A stretch of 64,000 bases of DNA. It comes from Cupriavidus sp. D39. Its GTDB lineage: Bacteria > Pseudomonadota > Gammaproteobacteria > Burkholderiales > Burkholderiaceae. Where the stretch lies: NCBI RefSeq assembly GCF_026627925.1, contig NZ_JAPNLE010000009.1, positions 3,224,001 through 3,288,000 of the forward strand. Direction: 5' to 3'. The position numbers and the translations under genes are program-made. Each line of letters opens with the position of its first letter. Within the stretch, counting starts at the first letter, position 1. A model generated the notes under the pieces. The model did no database searches. It saw nothing but the letters and a program-made list of their open reading frames with translations, and had not been told where the DNA came from. Of this stretch, positions 23,910 through 32,272 are shown piece by piece.

Positions 23910-25822
23910 CTACACGCCCCAGAACTTCCATCCCGGCCGGGTAGCGCGCAGGCCGGTTTCCATGCGGGCATACAGCGAGCGCGTCTTGCCCTGCGCGGCA
24001 CCGCTTGCGCGGGCCTTGTCGAAGTAGCCCAGCGCAGTCTCGCGCTGCTCCAGCCCTAGCGCGGCCTCGACGGCGCCGAGGTAAGCCTCGCCGTCCCAGC
24101 GGTCGTGCGCGGCAAAGGCGGCCTCGAAATCGGTCAGCGCCTGCGCGTATTGCTTCTCGCCGTTGCGGATCAGCGCGCGCTGCAGGCGCGGGAAGGCCTG
24201 GTCCACGGGATCGTCGGCGGTCAGCGCGATGGCTTGCTCGAACAGCGGCAGCGCACGCTCCGGCGCGCCCAGATCGCGCCAGATCATGCCGAACTGATTG
24301 CACAGCCACGCGTCCTCGATCAGCAGCGCGCGGCGCTGCAGGGCCTCGATCTCGGCCTGCGCGTCGGTGCGGTCGTGCTGGTCCATGCTGCCGATCGCGT
24401 TGCGCAGCAGGCCCGCGAAGTGCGCGCGGGCGTGAGCCAGCGCGTGGGCGGTCTGGCTGCGTTCCTCCACCGGCAAGGCGTCGGCGCGGGCATCCATGTG
24501 CGCCAGCGCATCGCGGGCCGCCGACGTCACTTCCGCGCCGCCGATGGCCTTCCAGGTGCTCATCAGCCGGCTGAAGATCCAGCCCACATTGGCGGGGTCG
24601 CGCTCCAGCGGATAGCGGTTGAGCACATCGCCGGCGACTTCCACGGCTTTGCCATGCTGCCCGGCTGCCTCGAGGCATTCAAGCAGGTCGATCCAGTGCT
24701 CGATGAATTCGCTGACCGCGATGCCCTTCTCGTGCAGCGCGATGCGCTCCGCGCGGTTGCCGTCGCCTTCCAGCCGGGTGGCCAGGTTGTGGCACAGCAA
24801 CGAAAAATATGGGGATCGGCGTCATCGTAGCCGCCCTCGCCGGTGGCGAAGTAGGCCTCGAAGCGCGCCAGGCCCAGGCGGTAGGCCTGGATCAGGTGCG
24901 GGGTCAATGCGGCCTCGGCGGCCGGCACCGCGTCCATGAACTCGGCCAGCGCCACGCCAGCGTTGTAGTAGCCGGTCGCGTCGGTGGCCTTGTCCACAAA
25001 GGAGAAGCGCAGCCACGGCTCGGCCTCGCCGGACTGGTGGCGCCATTCCAGCTCGCGCACCTGCGCCTTCGGGTCCGGCGCGTTGCGCTGGTAGGTGGCA
25101 AAGTCGTCCCAGGCGCCGTCCAGCTCGCCAGCCCGGTAGCGCAACGGCGCGCGGATGCGGCGGGCGTGCGGGTGGTCCGGCTGGCTGGCCAGCACGATTG
25201 CGGCCTGCTCCGCGGCCAGGGCGTCGCCCGCGGCTTCGTCCAGTTCGAGCAGGTCCGGGTTGTCCAGGCCGATCCGCGCCAGGCACAGGCGCAGCATCGG
25301 CTCGGCCTGCTCGCCGGCGGCATTCACATGCGCCAGGGCCTGGGCCAGGATGTCTTCGACGCCAAGGTCCGGCGCGCGATAGAGCAGGTCATACCAATAG
25401 GCGCCGGCCGCGGCGAAATTGCCCAGCCGGTAGTGCACCAGCCCGGCATGCAGGCGGGCGCTCCACTCGCCGGAGGACAAGCCGTTGCGCAGCGCGGCTT
25501 CTTCCAGCCAGGGCAGCGCCTCCTGGAAGCGCTCCATCGCCACCAGCAGCATGCCGTAGCGGTGCGCGATCACGCCGCGCGAGGACCAGCGGTGGGCCGG
25601 GTGCAGCGGCAGCCCGGGCAGCTTGGCCAGCGCCGCATCGAGCACGGCAAAGGCGGCTTGCGCGTCGCCGCGATCGAAGTGCAGGCGTGCCCGCAGACAA
25701 TCGAAATCCACCACTTGAGGCTGCGCCTGCGAAAGCTGGTCGAGAATGACCAGCGCTTCATCGTAGCGCTCTGCGTTGGCTAGCTCGATGGCGTGGTCGT
25801 AGCTGACTTCCTGCACGGACAC
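23910..25822 (-). CDS. Tetratricopeptide-repeat protein (frameshifted)
   Basis: The reconstructed protein has 637 residues. It is made of helical pairs of TPR type (AIELANAERYDEALVILDQL, LLVAMERFQEALPWLEEAAL, ALTDFEAAFAAHDRWDGEAY) and has no signal peptide or catalytic domain. The frame breaks at the A run 24803-24807: one more A joins ADPHIF to SLLCHNLATRLEG, and the two halves then form one chain. As written it would be two proteins overlapping around 24563-24800. The partner and process are unknown. Confidence 0.75.
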
Positions 25823-26005
25823 GGACTGCTCCTTCGGGGTGGATGTGCGAGTGCGGGATTATGCGCCATGGAGGCCCCTCCCGCTTGTGAGAACAAGGGG
25901 CCATTCCGGCCGCAAGCGCAGCACTAGACATCGGCCTGCTCCCCATGTATGTCACAAACGACAACGCCGCCCGCCAGCCTTGGGAATGCAGAAATAGGGC
26001 GTAAT

Positions 26006-26027
26006 ATAGGTCTGAATTTAGACCTAT
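26006..26027 (+). promoter_or_regulatory. Operator palindrome of the toxin-antitoxin operon
   Basis: ATAGGTCT-GAATTT-AGACCTAT is a perfect eight-base inverted repeat directly before the Shine-Dalgarno CCGGAGC and the antitoxin ATG. Antitoxins of the Phd/YefM family repress their own promoters through such palindromes. Confidence 0.75.
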
Positions 26028-26039
26028 CCGGAGCTTTTG

Positions 26040-26291
26040 ATGGAAAACATCCATAGCCTGCTGACCGTCAGCATTTCGGAATTCAAGCAGAACCCCAGCA
26101 AGGTTGTTGAGGAGGCCCATGGCCAGCCTGTGGCTGTCCTGAACCACAACCGGCCCGCGTTCTACACGGTATCTCCGGAATTCATGGCCAAGATGGCCGA
26201 GCTGTACGATGAGCGACAGCTGGAGAGCCTGGTGCAGACCCGGCTCAAGTCAGTGAGCCGCGCGGTCAAAGTCAACATCGACGACCTGTAA
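26040..26291 (+). CDS. Phd/YefM-family antitoxin
   Basis: This protein of 83 residues is predicted to bind DNA and neutralise the adjoining toxin. The N-terminal LLTVSISEFKQNPSKVVEEA and GQPVAVLNHNRPAFYTVSPE match the Phd/YefM fold; the C-terminal half (LVQTRLKSVSRAVKVNIDDL) would wrap the toxin. Its stop codon abuts the toxin start directly, so the two are co-translated. Confidence 0.9.
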   Translation: MENIHSLLTVSISEFKQNPSKVVEEAHGQPVAVLNHNRPAFYTVSPEFMAKMAELYDERQLESLVQTRLKSVSRAVKVNIDDL

Positions 26292-26615
26292 ATGGCCCAC
26301 GAACTACGGTTCGTCCCGGAGGCACTCAAGGATTGGGCGAAGCTCGACGGTTCGGTCAAAGCGCTTTTCAAGGATGCACTGAAGAAGCGCGTGGCGACGC
26401 CAAGGATACCGGGCGCCGAACTCCGGCCACCGCTCATTGATTGCTACAAGATCAAGTTGCGTGGCGTCGGGTACCGACTGGTCTACCTGGTCCGCGACAA
26501 CGAAAACCCGCCCGACATCATCGTTCTGGCGGTAGGCCGGCGCGATGGTGGCATCTACGAGGATGCAGCGGCTGCGTGGGAGGGTGGCCGGGACTTCGAC
26601 GTCGAGGAGGACTGA
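26292..26615 (+). CDS. RelE/ParE-family toxin
   Basis: This protein of 107 residues has LRFVPEALKDWAKLDGSVKALF, then LRPPLIDCYKIKLRGVGYRLVYLV and VLAVGRRD, the RelE/StbE pattern of ribosome-dependent mRNA interferases. The basic residues (Lys, Arg) in the CYKIKLRGVGYR stretch are consistent with activity. ATG 26292 follows the antitoxin stop with no gap. Its target (mRNA cleavage or gyrase) cannot be settled from the sequence. Confidence 0.9.
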   Translation: MAHELRFVPEALKDWAKLDGSVKALFKDALKKRVATPRIPGAELRPPLIDCYKIKLRGVGYRLVYLVRDNENPPDIIVLAVGRRDGGIYEDAAAAWEGGRDFDVEED

Positions 26616-26680
26616 GGGCATGTGGCGTCAGGACAGGCCCGCCCCCTTGGGTCACGGCAGATCCTACCTTGGGAAAAGAA

Positions 26681-26726
26681 ACGCCCCAGTCGTTGACTGA
26701 GGCGTGTTGCGCCCCTCGAGGGGCGC
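26681..26726 (-). terminator. Terminator region downstream of the binding protein gene
   Basis: ACGCCCCAGTC/GACTGAGGCGT (26681-26705, one mismatch) is followed on the minus strand by TTTCTTTT. An 18-base perfect palindrome GCGCCCCTCGAGGGGCGC lies at 26709-26726. Both sit between the toxin gene and the convergent binding-protein gene. Confidence 0.65.
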
Positions 26727-26791
26727 GATCAACGCTTTGACCGAACGGCTAATCCAGCAGGCTGGCGTTGTCGTTCTATGGCGAGGATGGC

Positions 26792-27943
26792 TTACTTGCC
26801 GCCCACCGTCTCCAGCACGGTCCATTTCCCGCCAACCACCTTGTAGACGGTAATGCCGCCGTCCTTCAGGTCGCCGCGCGCGTCGTAGGCCAGGGTCTTG
26901 GTGGTCACGCCTTGCATGTTGGTGGCCGCCAGCACCGGCAGGTAGCGCGCCGGATCGGCCGAGCCGGCCTTGACCATGGCGGTCATCATGGCCGTGGCAC
27001 CGTCATAGGCGTACGGCGAGTAGGTCTGCACCTTGCCGCCGAAGCGCTTCTCGTACTTCTTCTCGTAGGTGGTGCCACCGGGCATCTGCTCCAGCGGCAG
27101 GCCGGCCAGCGACACGACCGTGCCCTCGGCAGCAGGGCCGGCCAGCTTCAGGAAGTTGTCGGTCTTCGACATTTCGCCCGACACCACCGGCGACTTCATG
27201 CCGAGTTCCTTGACCTGCTTGGCCATCGGTGCGGATTGCGTCTCGGCGCCGCCGAAGAAGATCACGTCCGGGTTGCTGCGCTTGATGTTGGTCAGCACGG
27301 CCTTGAAGTCCACCGCCTTGTCGTTGGTGAACTCGCGGCGCACGATCTTGCCGCCGGCGGCCTTGGCGGCCTTCTCGAACTCGTCTGCCAGGCCTTGGCC
27401 GTAGGCAGTGCGGTCGTCGACGATGGCGATGCTCTTGGCGCCCAGCTTCTTCACCACGAAGGCACCGATCACCGAGCCCTGCTGGGTGTCGGAGGTCATC
27501 ATGCGGAAGGTGGTCTTGAAGCCCTGGCGGGTGTACTCAGGCGCCGTTGCCATGGCGATCTGGGGGATGCCGGCGCGGTTGTAGACCATCGAGGCGGGGA
27601 TGCTGGTGCCGGAGTTGAAGTGGCCCAGCATGCCCTGGATGCCGTTGTCGACCAGCTTCTGCGCGACCACCGAGCCGGTCTTGGGGTCAGCTGCGTCGTC
27701 CTCGGAGAGCAGTACGAACTTGACGTCCTTGCCGCCGATCTTGGGCTTGGTCGCGTTCATTTCCTCGATGGCGAGGACGACGCCGTTCTGCATGTCCTTG
27801 CCGTATTGCGCTTGGCCGCCGGTCATCGGCGCGGCAAAGCCCAGCTTGATTTCCTGCGCCTGGGCGAAGGCAGCCGAGGTGGCGCAAAGGCCAGCGACGG
27901 ACAGGGCAACGGTCAGGGCCGTCTTGTGGAAAGTCGAGTTCAT
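26792..27943 (-). CDS. Branched-chain amino acid ABC transporter binding protein
   Basis: This periplasmic receptor of 383 residues has a signal peptide (about 24 residues, ending ATSAAFAQA), then EIKLGFAAPMTGGQAQYGKD and AGIPQIAMATAPEYT, typical of LivJ/LivK proteins. ATG 27943 is chosen because the signal peptide begins there. No permease or ATPase is adjacent; it is separated from putA by 145 bases. It may serve one of the liv transporters at 55-64 kb or elsewhere. Confidence 0.9.
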   Translation of the reverse strand: MNSTFHKTALTVALSVAGLCATSAAFAQAQEIKLGFAAPMTGGQAQYGKDMQNGVVLAIEEMNATKPKIGGKDVKFVLLSEDDAADPKTGSVVAQKLVDNGIQGMLGHFNSGTSIPASMVYNRAGIPQIAMATAPEYTRQGFKTTFRMMTSDTQQGSVIGAFVVKKLGAKSIAIVDDRTAYGQGLADEFEKAAKAAGGKIVRREFTNDKAVDFKAVLTNIKRSNPDVIFFGGAETQSAPMAKQVKELGMKSPVVSGEMSKTDNFLKLAGPAAEGTVVSLAGLPLEQMPGGTTYEKKYEKRFGGKVQTYSPYAYDGATAMMTAMVKAGSADPARYLPVLAATNMQGVTTKTLAYDARGDLKDGGITVYKVVGGKWTVLETVGGK

Positions 27944-28088
27944 CTGTTCTCCTTGGTGGCTATTCTCTATAGCCTTTGCTGCGTTTTTGGACGCGTCCGG
28001 GTGTGGCGCGAAACGCTTCCCGATTTTCAAATACGCGAGGTCTGCGGGATCGCCGCTGCCTCGCGTCGCTTCGATCAACGCCCGGCGG

Positions 28089-31000
28089 TTAGCCGATCGT
28101 CATCAAACTGGCATTGCCGCCCGCTGCCGCCGTATTGACGGACAGCGAACGCTCGATCAACAAACGCTCGATGGCTACATTCGGTTCACCGTGCGCCAGG
28201 CCTTGCACCGAAATAATGGGGCCCGGGCGCGTGGCCAGCTGCTCGCACACCGCGCGCAACTGGTCGGAATCGCCATGGTGCAGGACCGCGTCGAAGCCGG
28301 TGTCGCTGGCCGACCAGTCGGCCACCAGGCGGACGCGCGATTGTACTGCCTTGGGCAGGCGGGCAAACAGGGCCCGGGCCATGGGGCTTTCAACCCACAC
28401 AGCCTGGCTGCCGGCCGCCAGTACCGCCGCCAGCTGGACGGCCAGGTCGGCCTCCTGCTGGGCCAGGCACAGCACGGCTGCACGCGGCAGCAGGGTATAA
28501 GTGTTGCGCTCTCCGGTGGGGCCGGGCAGCGTGACCGACAGGCCGGCCGCCGAGGCCGTGGCAAAGCGCTCGCACGCCGCCGCCAGTTCGGGCAGCGCCG
28601 CGCTCTCGCGCTGCGCCCATTCCTTGAGCGTACCCAGTGCCTCGGTCAGCGTGCGGCGCACCGGGCTGTTCTCGTCGGCGCCGCCGAGGGTGTCGGAGGC
28701 GCGCACCACGCGGGCCACGGCGTCCTGCGGGCAGACCGACAACAGGCGATGCAGGTACAGCGGGCCGCCCGCCTTGGGGCCGGTGCCGGACAGGCCTTCG
28801 CCGCCGAAGGGCTGCACGCCCACCACCGCGCCCACGATATTGCGGTTGACGTAGAGGTTGCCCACTTCCGCGCGCTCGACGATGTGCTCGATGGTCTCGT
28901 CGATGCGGGTGTGGATGCCCATGGTCAGGCCGTAGCCGGTGCCGTTGATCTGCTCAAGCAGCGTGTCGAGGCCAGCGCGCGGGTAGCGCACCACGTGCAG
29001 CACGGGGCCAAAGACTTCGCGCTGCAGCTCTTCGATGCTGTCGAGCTCGATCAGCGTCGGCGAGACGAAGGTGCCATTGCGGCAGGCCGCGCTGGCCGCG
29101 CCATCCGGGTCGGCCTGGTGGACACGGCGGCCCTTGGCACGCATGGCGTCGATATGGCGCACGATGTTGCCGCGCGCCTCCTCGTCGATCACCGGGCCGA
29201 CGTCGGTGGACAGGCGGTCCGGGTTGCCCATGGTGAGCTCATTCATGGCGCCTTTGAGCATTTCCAGCACGCGGTCGGCCACCTCTTCCTGCAGGCACAG
29301 CACGCGCAGCGCGGAGCAGCGCTGGCCGGCCGAGTCGAAGGCGGAGTTCACCACGTCGCCAACCACCTGCTCGGCCAGCGCGGAGGAGTCCACGATCATC
29401 GCGTTCTGGCCGCCGGTCTCGGCGATCAGCGGCACCGGGCGGCCGGCGGCGTCCAGGCGGCCGGCCACGCTACGTTGCAACAGCCGCGCCACTTCGGTGG
29501 AGCCGGTGAACATCACGCCCTTGACGCGGGCGTCGCCCACCAGCGCTGCGCCCACGGTTTCGCCACGGCCCGGCAGCAGTTGCACCGCGCCGGCCGGCAC
29601 GCCTGCCTCGCGCAGCAGGCGCACGGCCTGGGCGGCAATCAGCGGGGTCTGCTCGGCGGGCTTGGCCAGCACGGTGTTGCCGGCAGCCAGCGCGGCCGCG
29701 ACCTGGCCGGTAAAGATGGCCAGCGGGAAATTCCACGGGCTGATGCAGACCACCGGGCCGAGCGGGCGATGGGTGTCGCTGGAGAACGTTTCACGCACCT
29801 GCGCGGCGTAATAGCGCAGGAAGTCCACCGCCTCGCGCACTTCGGCGATGGCATTGGAGAACGTCTTGCCGGCCTCGCGCATGATGATGCCCATCAGGGA
29901 CTGCATCTGCGCTTCCATCAGTTCCGCGGTGCGTTCCAGCGCGGCGGCGCGCACATCGGCCGGGGTCGCCTGCCAGATCGGCGCGGCGTTGACGGCGGCC
30001 TGCAGCGCGGCTTCCACTTCGGCCATGCTGGCTTCGGTGACATGGCCGACCACGTCGCGCAGGTCGGATGGGTTGCGCACGGGCGCCGGCTGGTTGGCGT
30101 CCTCGCCGGTGGCGGCTTGCGTGCCCAGCAGCGGCACGGCGGTGACCGCCTCGCTGGTGCCGGCCAGCAGCGCGGACGACAGCGAAGCCAGGCGATGCTC
30201 GTTGGACAGGTCGATGCCGGCGGAATTGGCGCGCGACTCGCCGTAGAGGTTGCGCGGCTGCGCAATGCGCGGGTGCGGCAGGCCCAGCGCGCCTTCCTCG
30301 GCGTGCATCTGCTCGACCACGGCGACCGGATCGGCCACCAGCTCGTCCAGCGAGATGGTGTCGTCGGCGATGCGGTTGACGAAGGATGTGTTGGCGCCGT
30401 TTTCCAGCAGGCGACGCACCAGGTAGGCCAGTAGCGTCTCGTGCGTGCCGACCGGCGCGTAGATCCGGCACGGGCGGTTGAACTTGCCGTCGGCCAGCGG
30501 GCCGACCACCTGGTCGTACAGCGGCTCGCCCATGCCGTGCAGGCACTGGAACTCGTACTGGCCAGGATAATAGTTGTGGCCGGCGATCTGGTAGATGGCC
30601 GCCAGCGTGTGGGCATTATGGGTAGCGAACTGCGGGTAGATCACGTCCGGCACCGACAGCAGCTTGCGCGCGCAGGCCACGTAGGACACGTCGGTATAGA
30701 CCTTGCGCGTGTAGACCGGATAGCCCTCCAGCCCGTCCACCTGGGCGCGCTTGATCTCGCTGTCCCAGTACGCGCCCTTGACCAGGCGGATCATCAGGCG
30801 GTGGCGGCTGCGGCGGGCCAGGTCGATCAGGTAGTCGATCACGAACGGGCAGCGCTTCTGGTAGCCCTGCACCACGAAGCCGATGCCGTTCCAGCCGGCC
30901 AGCTCGGGCTCGAAGCACAGGCGCTCGAGCAGGTCGAGCGAGATCTCCAGGCGGTCGGCTTCCTCGGCATCGATATTGATGCCGATGTCGTACTGGCGGG

Positions 31001-32090
31001 CCAGCAAGGTCAGCGACTTGAGGCGGCCGTACAGCTCGCTGATGACGCGCTCGTGCTGCGCGCGGCTGTAGCGCGGATGCAGCGCCGAGAGCTTGATCGA
31101 GATGCCCGGGCCTTCATAGATGCCGCGCCCGCGCGAAGCCTGGCCGATGGCGTTGATGGCCTGCTGGTAGGAGGCCAGGTAGCGCTGCGCGTCGGCCTCG
31201 GTCATGGCCGCCTCGCCCAGCATGTCGTAGGAGTAACGGAAGCCCTCGGCCTCGTACTTGCGCGCGTTGGCGAGCGCCTCGGAAATGGTCTCGCCGGTGA
31301 CGAACTGCTCGCCCATCAGGCGCATCGCCATGTCCACGCCCTTGCGGATCAGCGGCTCGCCGCCCTTGCCGATGATGCGGGTCAGCGCCTTGGACAGGCC
31401 GGCCTCGGTATGGGTGGCCACCAGCCTCCCGGTAAACAGCAAGCCCCAGGTGGCGGCGTTGACGAACACCGACGGGCTCTGGCCCAGGTGGGACTGCCAG
31501 TTGGCGCCGCTGATCTTGTCGCGGATCAGCGCGTCGCGGGTGGCCTTGTCGGGAATGCGCAGCAGCGCCTCGGCCAGGCACATCAGCGCCACGCCTTCCT
31601 GCGACGACAGCGAGAATTCCTGGATCAGGCCTTGCACCAGCCCTTCGCGGCCGGTGCCGACCTTGCGCTCGCGCAGCCGCGTGGCCAGGGTCCGGGCCAT
31701 GGCCAGGGCGGCTTCGGCCTGCTGATGCGGCAGCCGGGCCTGCTCCAGCAGCACCGGCACGCACTCGGACTCCGGGCGGCGATAACCGGCTGTGATCGCC
31801 GCGCGCAGCACCGACTGCGGCTGCACGCTCTGGGCGAATTCCAGGAAAGGCTGCACGGCGCCGTCGCCGGACGCGCCATCAAAGCCATCGGCGCCGTCCG
31901 CCGCGCCCTCGCTCCCCGTACCGGCGGCACTGGTCTCATGCGGGATGTGGCCCCGCTCGACTTGCTCAAGGTAGGTGAAGATCGCCTGCTTGATCAGCCA
32001 GTGCGGCGTGCGGTCGATCGACTGGGCAACACGCTTGAGGCGCTCGCGGGAGGCGTCGTCGAGTTTGACGCCGAGGGTGGTGGTGGCCAT
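28089..32090 (-). CDS. putA: Bifunctional proline dehydrogenase / delta-1-pyrroline-5-carboxylate dehydrogenase (PutA)
   Basis: This trifunctional-type protein of 1333 residues oxidises proline to glutamate. Residues 1-45 are a ribbon-helix-helix DNA-binding domain (TTTLGVKLDDASRERLKRVA). The FAD proline dehydrogenase domain (about 200-540) has YEGPGISIKLSALHPRYS and RLMIRLVKGAYWD. The aldehyde dehydrogenase domain (about 600-1080) has ISPWNFPLAIFTG, AETGGQN and the catalytic Cys in FDSAGQRCSALR. A C-terminal domain follows. The RHH domain and the GTTGCA sites at 32184-32229 indicate autoregulation. Confidence 0.97.
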   Translation of the reverse strand: MATTTLGVKLDDASRERLKRVAQSIDRTPHWLIKQAIFTYLEQVERGHIPHETSAAGTGSEGAADGADGFDGASGDGAVQPFLEFAQSVQPQSVLRAAITAGYRRPESECVPVLLEQARLPHQQAEAALAMARTLATRLRERKVGTGREGLVQGLIQEFSLSSQEGVALMCLAEALLRIPDKATRDALIRDKISGANWQSHLGQSPSVFVNAATWGLLFTGRLVATHTEAGLSKALTRIIGKGGEPLIRKGVDMAMRLMGEQFVTGETISEALANARKYEAEGFRYSYDMLGEAAMTEADAQRYLASYQQAINAIGQASRGRGIYEGPGISIKLSALHPRYSRAQHERVISELYGRLKSLTLLARQYDIGINIDAEEADRLEISLDLLERLCFEPELAGWNGIGFVVQGYQKRCPFVIDYLIDLARRSRHRLMIRLVKGAYWDSEIKRAQVDGLEGYPVYTRKVYTDVSYVACARKLLSVPDVIYPQFATHNAHTLAAIYQIAGHNYYPGQYEFQCLHGMGEPLYDQVVGPLADGKFNRPCRIYAPVGTHETLLAYLVRRLLENGANTSFVNRIADDTISLDELVADPVAVVEQMHAEEGALGLPHPRIAQPRNLYGESRANSAGIDLSNEHRLASLSSALLAGTSEAVTAVPLLGTQAATGEDANQPAPVRNPSDLRDVVGHVTEASMAEVEAALQAAVNAAPIWQATPADVRAAALERTAELMEAQMQSLMGIIMREAGKTFSNAIAEVREAVDFLRYYAAQVRETFSSDTHRPLGPVVCISPWNFPLAIFTGQVAAALAAGNTVLAKPAEQTPLIAAQAVRLLREAGVPAGAVQLLPGRGETVGAALVGDARVKGVMFTGSTEVARLLQRSVAGRLDAAGRPVPLIAETGGQNAMIVDSSALAEQVVGDVVNSAFDSAGQRCSALRVLCLQEEVADRVLEMLKGAMNELTMGNPDRLSTDVGPVIDEEARGNIVRHIDAMRAKGRRVHQADPDGAASAACRNGTFVSPTLIELDSIEELQREVFGPVLHVVRYPRAGLDTLLEQINGTGYGLTMGIHTRIDETIEHIVERAEVGNLYVNRNIVGAVVGVQPFGGEGLSGTGPKAGGPLYLHRLLSVCPQDAVARVVRASDTLGGADENSPVRRTLTEALGTLKEWAQRESAALPELAAACERFATASAAGLSVTLPGPTGERNTYTLLPRAAVLCLAQQEADLAVQLAAVLAAGSQAVWVESPMARALFARLPKAVQSRVRLVADWSASDTGFDAVLHHGDSDQLRAVCEQLATRPGPIISVQGLAHGEPNVAIERLLIERSLSVNTAAAGGNASLMTIG

Positions 32091-32183
32091 GCGCTTGATT
32101 CTCCGTAAGACGCGGACGCTGGTTTCCGTTACCGCGGGGAAACCTGCAGATTGGCGCGATCATACTCCGGGGCAAATCAAAGG

Positions 32184-32231
32184 TGCAACTAGGTACAACC
32201 ACTCATGTCCTGTTGGAAATGTGGTTGCACC
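32184..32231. promoter_or_regulatory. PutA operator sites
   Basis: TGCAAC (32184-32189) and GTTGCA (32224-32229) match the GTTGCA motif bound by the PutA ribbon-helix-helix domain. They sit in the near-perfect inverted repeat GGTACAACCAC (32192-32202) / GTGGTTGCACC (32221-32231), about 95-140 bases upstream of the putA start. Repression relieved by proline is the known scheme and is inferred here. Confidence 0.75.
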
Positions 32232-32272
32232 GTACCATGTGCTGCGCTGGCCCGAGCGCTTCCGAACGTCAC

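Noticed and set aside
27600..30434. A 944-codon open frame antisense to putA
   Set aside because: Same cause; PutA motifs read cleanly on the minus strand.
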